In this document: piece by piece, positions 27,365 to 36,196 of the stretch | Numbering within the stretch: the stretch's first letter is position 1 | Layout: every line of letters starts with the position of its first letter | The notes under the pieces: generated by a model | Told to the model about the DNA's origin: nothing | The model's input: the letters and a program-made list of their open reading frames with translations, nothing else | Databases searched by the model: none | Assembly (NCBI GenBank): GCA_910585765.1 | Contig: CAJUES010000012.1 | Coordinates: 6,963-70,962, forward strand | Length of the DNA stretch: 64,000 nt | Direction: 5' to 3' | Source: an uncultured Lachnospiraceae bacterium | Lineage (GTDB): Bacteria; Bacillota; Clostridia; Lachnospirales; Lachnospiraceae | Translations under genes and position numbers: made by a program

Positions 27365-28740
27365 GGAAGAGAGTGGTTTTGCTGACAGTGCTGCTGGCGG
27401 GGGTGCTCCTGTCTGGCTGCGGGCAGACGGCGGCGCAGACACCTGTACAGACGGCGGAAACGGAGGTAGAGGAATTGGACAATAAGTTGAATAATGAATT
27501 GGAGACAGAGACAGACTTGAAATCGACAGTGCAGGATAATACAACGGAATCAGAAGAGACAGAAACAGTGACACAGGCGCAGGAACCAGTCGTCGAACAG
27601 AAGGATGACGGTGTGCGCTGGCAGGACTTTGTGGCGGATATGGGCATGGGCTGGAATCTGGGAAATACTTTTGACGCGATCGATTGCAGCGGGCTTTCCG
27701 ACGAACTTGACTATGAGGGCGCATGGCTGCCCGGCAGTACCAGGACGACGAGGGAGATGATCGGTCTGGTGAAAGAGCAGGGGTTCCGCACGGTCAGGAT
27801 CCCGGTGTCATGGCACAACCATGTCGACATCACGGCGGACGAAGACGGAAAAACGGTCTATACCATCAGTGATGCATGGATGGGCAGGGTGCGGGAAGTC
27901 GTGGATTACTGCTATGATGAGGGGCTCTATGTCGTCATCAACATCCATCACGACGACAACAAGGACAAGCGCTTTATCTATCCGACAGCGGAGTGTCAGG
28001 AGCAGTCGATCAACTATATCACGCAGATCTGGACGCAGGTGGCAGAGGAGTTTGCAGCGTATGACCTTCATCTGATCTTTGAGGTGGTCAACGAGGTGCG
28101 TCTCTCAGGCACGGACGATGAGTGGACGCCGGACACGCTCAATTCGCAGGAGGCGCAGCGCATCATCAACACGTACTCCCAGGCGGGCGTCGACGCGATC
28201 CGCGCGGTGGACAGCGGATATAACGCCTCGCGTTTCATCATGTGCACAGGTTACGCCGGGAATCTGTATTCCTACAAAAACCAGGTGCTTCCGACAGACA
28301 AGGGCGGTTATCCCAACCGGATCATGGTGTCGACGCACCCCTACTCCCCCTACTTTTTCTGCATGGATGTGTCGGAGAACGGCAGGAGCGTGTTTGACGA
28401 GCAGGTGCAGAGCGACGTGCGGGAAGTGTTTCGCGTGATCGACCAGCAGTGGACCTCAAAGGATGTGCCGGTCGTCATCAGCGAGTGGGGCACGATCCTG
28501 AAGGCGGACAACGAGGAGTCGCGCAGGGAGCACGCGTCATACTATGTCAATCAGGCGGTCACGGCTTGCAAGGACTCGGCGGGCGAGACGGTGCAGATCC
28601 CGTGCATCCTGTGGGACAACGGCAGCATCGCGGATGTGACGAAGGGGGAGACCTTCGGCTATCTCGACAGGCAGAACGTGACCTGGTTTGACCAGGGGTA
28701 CGTGGATGCGGTCATAGATGCCTGCAGCGGAGATTCATAA
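27361..28740 (+). CDS. GH5 endoglucanase/endo-hemicellulase lipoprotein
   Basis: 459 residues. Signal peptide with lipobox LLSGC (Cys about 20), a Thr/Glu/Gln-rich linker to about residue 80, then a GH5 catalytic barrel: MGMGWNLGNTFDA, FRTVRIPVSWHNHVD, VVINIHHDD, the acid/base Glu 245 in FEVVNEV and the nucleophile Glu 375 in VISEWG. The NLGNT entry and overall pattern resemble GH5 endoglucanases, xyloglucanases and mannanases. As a cell-surface lipoprotein it is the only clearly exported endo-acting enzyme in the cluster and should make the oligomers taken up by the importers. ATGA overlap couples it to the U32-like gene. The exact polymer is not deducible here. Confidence 0.9.
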   Translation: MRKRVVLLTVLLAGVLLSGCGQTAAQTPVQTAETEVEELDNKLNNELETETDLKSTVQDNTTESEETETVTQAQEPVVEQKDDGVRWQDFVADMGMGWNLGNTFDAIDCSGLSDELDYEGAWLPGSTRTTREMIGLVKEQGFRTVRIPVSWHNHVDITADEDGKTVYTISDAWMGRVREVVDYCYDEGLYVVINIHHDDNKDKRFIYPTAECQEQSINYITQIWTQVAEEFAAYDLHLIFEVVNEVRLSGTDDEWTPDTLNSQEAQRIINTYSQAGVDAIRAVDSGYNASRFIMCTGYAGNLYSYKNQVLPTDKGGYPNRIMVSTHPYSPYFFCMDVSENGRSVFDEQVQSDVREVFRVIDQQWTSKDVPVVISEWGTILKADNEESRREHASYYVNQAVTACKDSAGETVQIPCILWDNGSIADVTKGETFGYLDRQNVTWFDQGYVDAVIDACSGDS

Positions 28741-28827
28741 GGACAGGGCAGGCGAGCCGGGTGCTGCTGGCAGGACTGGCTGGGTGCCATGGAAGGGAAA
28801 ACAGATTTGGAAAGGAATGGTGCGAAT

Positions 28828-30258
28828 ATGAGTAAAACAGTGAAGCAGGCGTTGAATCCATACCTGCCCCCGTGGGAGTACATACCGGACGGTGAGCCGT
28901 ATGTGTTCGGGGACAGGGTGTATGTCTACGGCTCGCATGACTATTATAACGGGTATGTGTTCTGTATGGGGGACTATGTGTGCTGGTCGGCGCCGGTGGA
29001 TGATCTGGGCAGCTGGCGCTATGAGGGCGTGATCTACCCAAAGGACGCCGATCCGCTGAACAGGGACGGGAAAATGTGTCTGTATGCGCCCGATATCACG
29101 GTAGGTCCGGACGGCAGATATTATCTGTATTATGTGCTCGATAAGGTCAGTGTCGTGTCGGTCGCGGTCTGCGACACGCCGGCGGGGAAGTTTGAATTTT
29201 ACGGTTATGTACACTACGACGATAACACCCGCCTCGGTGAGCGGGAAGGCGACGAGCCCCAGTTTGATCCAGGGGTGCTGACGCTGGGCGGCAGCACCTA
29301 TCTGTACACCGGGTTCTGCCCGCGCGGAGACCGCGCGAGGAGCGGCGCCATGGTGACGGTGCTCGATGCGGATATGCTCACGGTCACAGAGGCGCCGCGC
29401 ATCATTGTTCCTGGCTGTGAGTACAGCGAGGGGACGGGATATGAAGGACATGAGTACTTTGAGGCGGCATCGATCCGCGTGGTGGGGGAAAAATATTATT
29501 TTATCTACTCGTCCATCGTGATGCATGAGCTGTGCTACGCGGTCAGCGACAAGCCTGACGGGGGATTTGTCTATGGGGGTGTCATCGTCAGCAACTGCGA
29601 TCTGCACATAGACAGCTACAAGCCGGCCGACCGTCCGATGGCATACGGTGCGAATAACCATGGCAGTATGGTGGAGATCGGCGGATCATGGTATATTTTC
29701 TACCACCGTCACACGAATGGTACATGGTACAGCCGTCAGGGCTGTGCGGAGAAGATCGAGATGCTTTCTGACGGAACGATCGTGCAGGCGGAGATGACCT
29801 CCTGCGGATTGAATGGCGGACCGCTTGTGGGCGAGGGCGAGTACGGGGCATATCTTGCCTGCAATCTGTTTACGGATACGGTTTCCGTCTATGTCGGGGA
29901 CGACCGTTTCCCGAAGATCATGCAGGACGGGCGCGACGGCGACGAGAATCCGGGCTATATCGGCAATATGAGGGATACCGCGACGGCAGGGTTCAAGTAT
30001 TTCGACTGCAGGCATGTGACGGCGGTATCGATCAGGACACGCGGCTATGCGGAGGGCTGTTTTGAGGTCCGGACGAAGTGGGACGGGGAGGTGCTCGCGC
30101 GCATTCCGATCCACAACACCAATGTCTGGGAGGAGTACAGCGCGCCGATCGCGCTCGATGACGGTGTGCATGCGCTCTACCTCACTTACAGGGGCGGCGG
30201 AAATGCATCGCTGCTGTCTTTTGCGCTGAAAACAGGGACGGAGGATAAAATGCAATGA
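28828..30258 (+). CDS. GH43-like glycosidase with C-terminal CBM6-like domain
   Basis: 476 residues, no signal peptide. The propeller carries YIPDGEPYVFGDRVYVYGSH with the base Asp (about 21), the Asp in YAPDITVGPDGRYYLYY, and a likely acid Glu in GHEYFEAAS. After about residue 340 a beta-sandwich with VSVYVGDDRF and FKYFDCRHVTAVSIRTRG resembles carbohydrate-binding module family 6. AAAGGA lies eleven bases before ATG 28828; the earlier ATG at 28789 is an alternative. It overlaps the following chemoreceptor gene by 4 bp. It probably acts on arabinose- or xylose-containing oligomers; specificity unknown. Confidence 0.87.
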   Translation: MSKTVKQALNPYLPPWEYIPDGEPYVFGDRVYVYGSHDYYNGYVFCMGDYVCWSAPVDDLGSWRYEGVIYPKDADPLNRDGKMCLYAPDITVGPDGRYYLYYVLDKVSVVSVAVCDTPAGKFEFYGYVHYDDNTRLGEREGDEPQFDPGVLTLGGSTYLYTGFCPRGDRARSGAMVTVLDADMLTVTEAPRIIVPGCEYSEGTGYEGHEYFEAASIRVVGEKYYFIYSSIVMHELCYAVSDKPDGGFVYGGVIVSNCDLHIDSYKPADRPMAYGANNHGSMVEIGGSWYIFYHRHTNGTWYSRQGCAEKIEMLSDGTIVQAEMTSCGLNGGPLVGEGEYGAYLACNLFTDTVSVYVGDDRFPKIMQDGRDGDENPGYIGNMRDTATAGFKYFDCRHVTAVSIRTRGYAEGCFEVRTKWDGEVLARIPIHNTNVWEEYSAPIALDDGVHALYLTYRGGGNASLLSFALKTGTEDKMQ

Positions 30259-32708
30259 AAAGTACAGGAGTGTTTCAGACGATCAAGAGCAAGATACTGC
30301 TGATGGGGATCTTTTCAATTCTGGTGGCAGTCTGTATCGGTGTGCTGGGGATCAACTCGCTGAACAGGAACAGCAGCAACAGCGAGATCGGTTCGATCGT
30401 CAATGAGATTGACGTGCTGCAGGCGAAAAACCTTGCACTGGAGGCGCAGTACCAATACTATATCGATCAGAAGTATCTGGACAATATTCTGGGCAACCTG
30501 TCCCAGATGCTCTCCAACGTGGAAGTGCTGCAGGGTATGACAGGTGCGGCATACAAAGAAAAGATCGGAAAAATGCTGGATGAACTGACAAGGATCCGGG
30601 ACAATTACAGCCAGATCAGCGAGATGAGCAGCACAAGGGGATTTGACGGCGCAAGCGGACTGTACGGGCAGTACATGGAAGCGAACAGCGCGCTGTCGGA
30701 GAGCTTTTCTGTGCTGGTGGATAAGCCTGAATGGCTGGAGATCAAGTGGAGCGATGCCAACATGTGGGCGAGCGGTGAGCGCGTGGAGATCGATGGCAAA
30801 GAGTATGTGAAGCTTGTCTACTCCGGGCCTGTGCCGCACGGTGTGAGGAGGAATGCACTGATCTTCCGTATCGGGGGGACACTCACATACCATAACAACT
30901 GTTACATTACGGATATTCGCTTTACCAAAGGTGCGGACCAGGCGGAGATCGACCTGAACGCAGTCGATTCGGTGACAGGTTCCAATGTTGCCTACGTGGA
31001 CAGCGAAGTCCTCACGTTCGACGGCAGGCCGGCGATCCGCGTAGGCTGTAACTTCAACGCTTCCGGTGACAGCTGGGAGGAGTTTGCAGTGCAGATCCCC
31101 GTCAGCGAGTACGACCCGCAGAATTATTCCACGATAGAGTACACGCTCTATCTGGAGCCGACAGACATGACGTTTGACTACAAGTACGGTGGTGCCTACT
31201 CGGGTGCGTATGGCTTTAGCGGAAGCCTTGAGCAGCTTGACAACAAGGTGGGCGCATACAGCAAGCTGGTGGTTGAGGGAAAGGATGTGACCGAGAGCTA
31301 CACCGAGATCGAGCAGCTGGTCGCGGAGATGGAGACAAACATTCCGCTGTATACGACGGACAGCGGTCTTGCCGGGGATTCGGAGGCGAAACTTGGCGCC
31401 AAGAAGGAGATCCTCGCACAGATGAAGGTGCTCGACGACAAGATTCTCGCATTGAAGGCGGAAAATGCGACGCTGAATGCGGATCTCACGTCCCTGTGCG
31501 AGGTGATCAAGGACATGGCATCCAAGGATATGGCACAGATCAAATCGACGGTGGGGAAACTGAGTGTGATCGTGCTGATCGTGGCGTCGATGATCCTTGT
31601 CGGCATGACAGTCCTGATCGGTACAGGCATTGACAGGAGTGTGACGAATTTTAAGAAGGCGCTGGACAAGATAGCCCAGGGAAGCATCTCCGTCAGGATC
31701 AAGGCGGACGGCAGGGATGAATTTTCGCAGTTTGGCAGGAATCTGAACGGATTTCTGGACAAACTCGAGGACAGCATCAGAAAACTGCAGGGGATATCGA
31801 CCAACCTTGCGGAGGTAGGCGGCGAGCTGGAGAGCAAGGCGAACAGGACGAAGGGCGCATCGGAGGTGGTGAGCACTGCCTTTGAGGAGATCGCGAGGGG
31901 AGCGGCTGTACAGGCAGGCGACATCGCGGATTCCTCCCAGCAGGCATCCAGGATGCAGGAGAATCTGTCTCAGATCACGGCGAGTGTGAACAATCTGTCA
32001 GACATGGCAAAAGAGATGAACCAAAAGGGAGCGGAGGCGGCAAAGATCGTCCATGAGCTGAGCAGCACGAGCGACCAGACGACGGACGCATTCATCATGA
32101 TATCCGATCAGATCCACAAGACAAACGAGTCTGTCGTAAAGATCCAGGAAGTGGTCAACCTGATCGCGGAGATCGCCAGCCAGACGAATCTGCTGTCGTT
32201 GAACGCCAGCATAGAGGCAGCGAGGGCAGGAGAGGCAGGCAGAGGGTTTGCAGTCGTGGCGAGCGAGATCCAGAAGCTCGCAGAGCAGACCAACTCATCG
32301 GCAAAGGTCATCGATGATATCATCCTGACACTGTCGAAGGAGTCCCGGCAGACGGTGCAGTCCATCAGCGAGGTCACGGACATGATCATGAGCCAGAAGG
32401 AAAAACTTGACGAGACCAAGGTGAAATTCGGGGTGGTCGATGAGGGGATCTCATCTGCAGTCGTCGGGATGGCGGAAGTGCAGGAGCAGGCTGACGTGTG
32501 CAGCAGATCAGGGGAGCATGTGGTGAGCCTGATGACGAATCTGTCTGCCATAGCGGAGGAGAATGCCGCGACGACACAGCAGACCAACGCCTCGATGAAT
32601 GAGCTGAATGACGCCACGGCATCGCTTGCGAGGACGGCGGTGGAGCTCAAGGATCTGTCGATGGCAGTTGAGGACAATCTGAATTATTTTACATCAGGGC
32701 AGGATTGA
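30255..32708 (+). CDS. Methyl-accepting chemotaxis protein with carbohydrate-binding-like insert in the sensor domain
   Basis: 817 residues. Membrane segments at about 13-33 and 432-458 frame an extracellular region of about 400 residues, which is long for a chemoreceptor. It starts and ends helical (as in four-helix-bundle sensors) but between about 155 and 330 is beta-rich, with IDGKEYVKLVYSGP, HNNCYITDIRFTKGADQ and STIEYTLYLEPTD, resembling a jelly-roll carbohydrate-binding module. A HAMP linker follows, then the signalling hairpin with SQTNLLSLNASIEAARAGEA near residue 640. The start codon overlaps the GH43 stop by 4 bp (ATGA). A role in polysaccharide-directed taxis is inferred from the insert and the operon. 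Confidence 0.88.
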   Translation: MKSTGVFQTIKSKILLMGIFSILVAVCIGVLGINSLNRNSSNSEIGSIVNEIDVLQAKNLALEAQYQYYIDQKYLDNILGNLSQMLSNVEVLQGMTGAAYKEKIGKMLDELTRIRDNYSQISEMSSTRGFDGASGLYGQYMEANSALSESFSVLVDKPEWLEIKWSDANMWASGERVEIDGKEYVKLVYSGPVPHGVRRNALIFRIGGTLTYHNNCYITDIRFTKGADQAEIDLNAVDSVTGSNVAYVDSEVLTFDGRPAIRVGCNFNASGDSWEEFAVQIPVSEYDPQNYSTIEYTLYLEPTDMTFDYKYGGAYSGAYGFSGSLEQLDNKVGAYSKLVVEGKDVTESYTEIEQLVAEMETNIPLYTTDSGLAGDSEAKLGAKKEILAQMKVLDDKILALKAENATLNADLTSLCEVIKDMASKDMAQIKSTVGKLSVIVLIVASMILVGMTVLIGTGIDRSVTNFKKALDKIAQGSISVRIKADGRDEFSQFGRNLNGFLDKLEDSIRKLQGISTNLAEVGGELESKANRTKGASEVVSTAFEEIARGAAVQAGDIADSSQQASRMQENLSQITASVNNLSDMAKEMNQKGAEAAKIVHELSSTSDQTTDAFIMISDQIHKTNESVVKIQEVVNLIAEIASQTNLLSLNASIEAARAGEAGRGFAVVASEIQKLAEQTNSSAKVIDDIILTLSKESRQTVQSISEVTDMIMSQKEKLDETKVKFGVVDEGISSAVVGMAEVQEQADVCSRSGEHVVSLMTNLSAIAEENAATTQQTNASMNELNDATASLARTAVELKDLSMAVEDNLNYFTSGQD

Positions 32709-32764
32709 GGGCGCGCGGCAGGCAGGAACTGTTTTGGACAGCACATGAAGAGGATGGGATATCA

Positions 32765-34562
32765 ATGGGGAAGAAGATAGCGGTTTTTTCTACGGCATGG
32801 AACGGTGAGCATATCGGCGGGATATTGAAGGGTATGGAGCAGAAGGCAAAAGAGACGGGCAATGATCTGTATATTTTCAACACATACGGAGGCTTTGAGG
32901 AGGAGAAAGTGTTCAATGACTGCGAGTACCGCATTTTTCATCTCGCTCTCCAGTCGGAATTTGACGGGATGCTTATATTATCCAACAATATCGCATCGTA
33001 CAACAGGATCGAATCGCTGATGCAGCAGATCAGGAGCAGGAATATTTCCTGTATCAGTCTGGAGCAGGATGTGCCGGATTTTCATTTCATCGGGACGAAC
33101 AACTATGCCGCGATGGCTGAGCTGGTAGAGCACCTGATCACGGTACATGATTGCCGCACATTTAATTTTGTCGGTGGATTCTGTGATCATATAGAGAACA
33201 AGGAGCGCAGGAAAGCTTTCATCGATGTGCTCACCGGACATGCCATCCCCGTTGAACAGGACAGGATTCGCGATTACTGCTTTTCGAGGGAGAGCGGGGA
33301 GCAGGCATTCCGCGATTTTCATGAGAGGGGGATCGCCATACCGGATGCGGTGGTCTGCGCCAATGACGATATGGCGATCGGATATATCAAGATGGCGGAA
33401 CGGTTCGGGTATAAGGTGCCCGATGACCTGATCGTGACGGGATTTGACAATCTGGCGCAGGCATACTGCAATATTCCGTCCATCTCCAGTGTGGGCAGGA
33501 GCAAGGAGAATCTGGGGAGACAGGCGGTGGAGCAGCTGCTCGGCATGATGGAGGGCAGGGAATATCCGCACGCGGTCTATGTGAGATCCGCGTTCCATCC
33601 GAACCTGAGCTGCGGCTGTGACAGGGGGATCGAACTTTTTAAGAAGGTTCAAAAGCAGAAGTCCGATATGGAATACGACAATGTCGGGATAAGGTGGCGC
33701 ATCAATGTCATGCAGAAGCAGCTCCTCGCCTGCAGGGATGAACGGGAGTTCTGTTCCGCGCTTGAGGGCGAGCGGATCCGGTTCTCGTTTTCGCGCCTGT
33801 GCATCATGATCGACGACGAGGAGTACAGCGCGCCCTATCTCGACGAGCCGGCGGCGGGCGGCATGAAGTGTTATCCGCCGCAGATGCGCCGGATGTTTCA
33901 GGAGAATACGGAGCCGGGGAGCGAGCCGGTGATGATACAGACATCGAGGCTGGTGCCGGATGCATATCTGCAGGACGGGGAGGATTCCCACGTGTTTGTG
34001 TTCCTTCCCATGCATCTCCACGGCAGGAATTTTGGCTACTGTATCCTGCAGGACTGCATGGACTACATCTTTAACGGCAATCTGTTCTACTGGATCAGCG
34101 AGCTCAACGCAGCGATCGAACATATCAAGCAGAATGCCTGCATCAGAAAGCTGAACAAAAAACTGGCGCACATGTATATGCACGATCCGCTGACCGATCT
34201 CTACAAAGTCGATCAATGATCTCCACGGTCATGAGACCGGCGATGTGGCGATCAGGGCGGCAGCCGGGGTTCTGAAACAGTCCTGCCCTGACAGCACGTA
34301 TCTGTGCATTCGGTATGGCGGTGATGAGTTCCTGCTGCTGGGCACTTACAGGGAAGACGGGGATGCGGATCGGCTGAAAAGGGAGATCAAGGATCGGGTG
34401 GCGGTATACAACGCGCGCCATGAGCTTCCTGTCCTGCTGGGCATGAGTGTCGGCGTGGTCATCGCTGACCCGGCAGAGGAGGCACAGAGCATTGACTACT
34501 ATATCAACAAGTCTGACACGATGATGTATCAGATCAAAAGAGAAAAGAAACAATGTCTTTGA
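32765..34562 (+). pseudogene. LacI-type sensor/diguanylate cyclase gene, disrupted by deletion in the GGDEF domain
   Basis: The first frame encodes a periplasmic-binding-protein-like (LacI/GalR sensor) domain (about residues 1-290, VVCANDDMAIGYIKMAERFG, DDLIVTGFDN), a mid region, and the start of a GGDEF domain at MHDPLTDLYK, then stops at 34217-34219. The next frame resumes with KSINDLHGHETGD and RYGGDEFLLLG to 34562. The roughly 35 residues normally found between DPLTGLYN and the GH-x-x-GD block are absent, so a small out-of-frame deletion has removed them near 34205. An intact GGDEF domain would make cyclic di-GMP. No HTH domain is present, so this was a sugar-sensing signalling enzyme rather than a repressor. 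The start at 32765 follows GAGGATGGG. A sequencing or assembly error is less likely because residues, not just one base, are missing. Confidence 0.82.
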
Positions 34563-34599
34563 CGACACGAAAGATTGATAAGGCGGTGAAGGGATAGGA

Positions 34600-36192
34600 A
34601 TGAAACAAAGCGGGGAGCTATTTCGTGTAAAGAGCAGCGGTATTTTGTTATGTATTTTAGTCACCACAGCCAAAGTAGTTGATGTCTTGACAAGGCGTTT
34701 CATTGGAAATGTTGTAGATAAGGGAATTGGGAGTGATTTTGGCGTCGATCTGTTCGTCTGCATTGCAATTATTTGTGCCATAACACTTTTGCTTCAGTAT
34801 CTTCAACCTTATTCTTGTGCTGGTTATGAAACGAAATACACTTCAGGATTGTTCATTAAAATAATTAATTCTTTTTTGTTATCTAAGCAATGTGAGATAG
34901 ATGAAAAGAACGTAGGGGAAGTAAGCACATGTTTTTCTTCTGATGTAAATGGAGTATTTCAGTTTGCCAGGAGAAAATATACTATTTTTTTTCCTGATGC
35001 AGTCTCTTTTATTGTATGTGTTTTTTTTCTGATGAAAATGCAAAGATCATTAGGTATTATTACTTTATGTGTCGGTTTGGTATCAGGTTTTTGCATGACG
35101 AAAATCAGTAAAAGCATGTTTTCTAAGATGAATGATTACCAAAATAAACTGAAAGACATTAATAAATTTACATCAGATGGATTAATGAATGTTGAAATGA
35201 TTAAAGTGAATTTATTAACTGAAAAACTTGAAGAGCAATACGAACAAGAATTAATGGATTTAAATAATATTAAGAAAAAATTAGCTATAAGACAAGCATT
35301 TCTGTCTGCTCCATCTATGATATTATCTTTTTCAACTTTGATGACAGTTGCATTCTATGGCGGATACTGTGTACTTAATAATTCTATGAGTATTGGTTCT
35401 CTTATGTCTGCAATAATCATGGCTGACTATATTGTTTCGCCGATTATGAGACTGGAGAATACCCTTGTACAATATAGAAGATCTTTAGTTAATCAAGCGA
35501 ACATTAATAAGATTACTGAAATGAATTTGGAAGAGGAGGAATGTAATTGTTTTTCAGATTCAGAAAGATTTTCGTTTAAGAATGTAAGTTTTTCATATCC
35601 CGACAATAGAATGGTATTTAACGATTTGAACTTAAATTTTACAAAGGGGGAAATCAATTATATTATAGGCAAGAACGGGGTGGGGAAAACCACATTTATT
35701 AAGTTGCTTAACGGTGTATATGAGACGAATAAAGGAGAAATAAGCTTACCATTTAGCGAATCATCATTGAGTAAAATCAGAAATAGAATATCTGTAATGT
35801 CTCAGGAGTCGTTATTATTTGCAGATACAATTAAAAATAATATATTCAAAGAAGGAGATCCTGAGGATAAATTTCAAGAACTGTGTAGGAAGCTAAATTT
35901 AGACTCAGAGATTATGAGTTTTGAGAGTGGTTATGAAACAATTCTTCAAGAGAATGGAGATCCTTTATCCGGAGGTCAAAAGAAACGTATTTGTTTTTTA
36001 CGATGTGTTATGAATGAAGCGGATATATATGTATTTGATGAGCCTACCGCTAATGTGGATAAGTTGAATGCAAATGTTATGATGGATTACATATTTTCAC
36101 TTTCAAAAAACCATTATGTGATTTTGATCACTCATGATAAAGATTTGTTAGACAAGTATCCGGGATATATCCAGGAGATTAGTGGGGCTTGA
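34600..36192 (+). CDS. ABC exporter half-transporter in AT-rich island, first of pair
   Basis: 530 residues. An N-terminal membrane domain with six hydrophobic segments (about 1-300) is followed by an ATPase domain with Walker A GKNGVGKTT, signature LSGGQKK, Walker B IYVFDEPTANVD and His in LITHDKD. Codon use is strongly A/T-ending, unlike the genes on both sides. AGGGATAGGA precedes the ATG. It begins 38 bp after the remnant GGDEF frame. No protease domain and no accessory membrane-fusion protein is present. Such pairs often export peptides or lipids, or confer drug or bacteriocin resistance; the substrate is unknown. Confidence 0.88.
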   Translation: MKQSGELFRVKSSGILLCILVTTAKVVDVLTRRFIGNVVDKGIGSDFGVDLFVCIAIICAITLLLQYLQPYSCAGYETKYTSGLFIKIINSFLLSKQCEIDEKNVGEVSTCFSSDVNGVFQFARRKYTIFFPDAVSFIVCVFFLMKMQRSLGIITLCVGLVSGFCMTKISKSMFSKMNDYQNKLKDINKFTSDGLMNVEMIKVNLLTEKLEEQYEQELMDLNNIKKKLAIRQAFLSAPSMILSFSTLMTVAFYGGYCVLNNSMSIGSLMSAIIMADYIVSPIMRLENTLVQYRRSLVNQANINKITEMNLEEEECNCFSDSERFSFKNVSFSYPDNRMVFNDLNLNFTKGEINYIIGKNGVGKTTFIKLLNGVYETNKGEISLPFSESSLSKIRNRISVMSQESLLFADTIKNNIFKEGDPEDKFQELCRKLNLDSEIMSFESGYETILQENGDPLSGGQKKRICFLRCVMNEADIYVFDEPTANVDKLNANVMMDYIFSLSKNHYVILITHDKDLLDKYPGYIQEISGA

Positions 36193-36196
36193 TTGT

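Noticed and set aside
34245..34562. Short GGDEF protein as a separate gene
   Set aside because: It begins in the middle of the GGDEF domain and matches the missing end of the upstream frame; it is a remnant.
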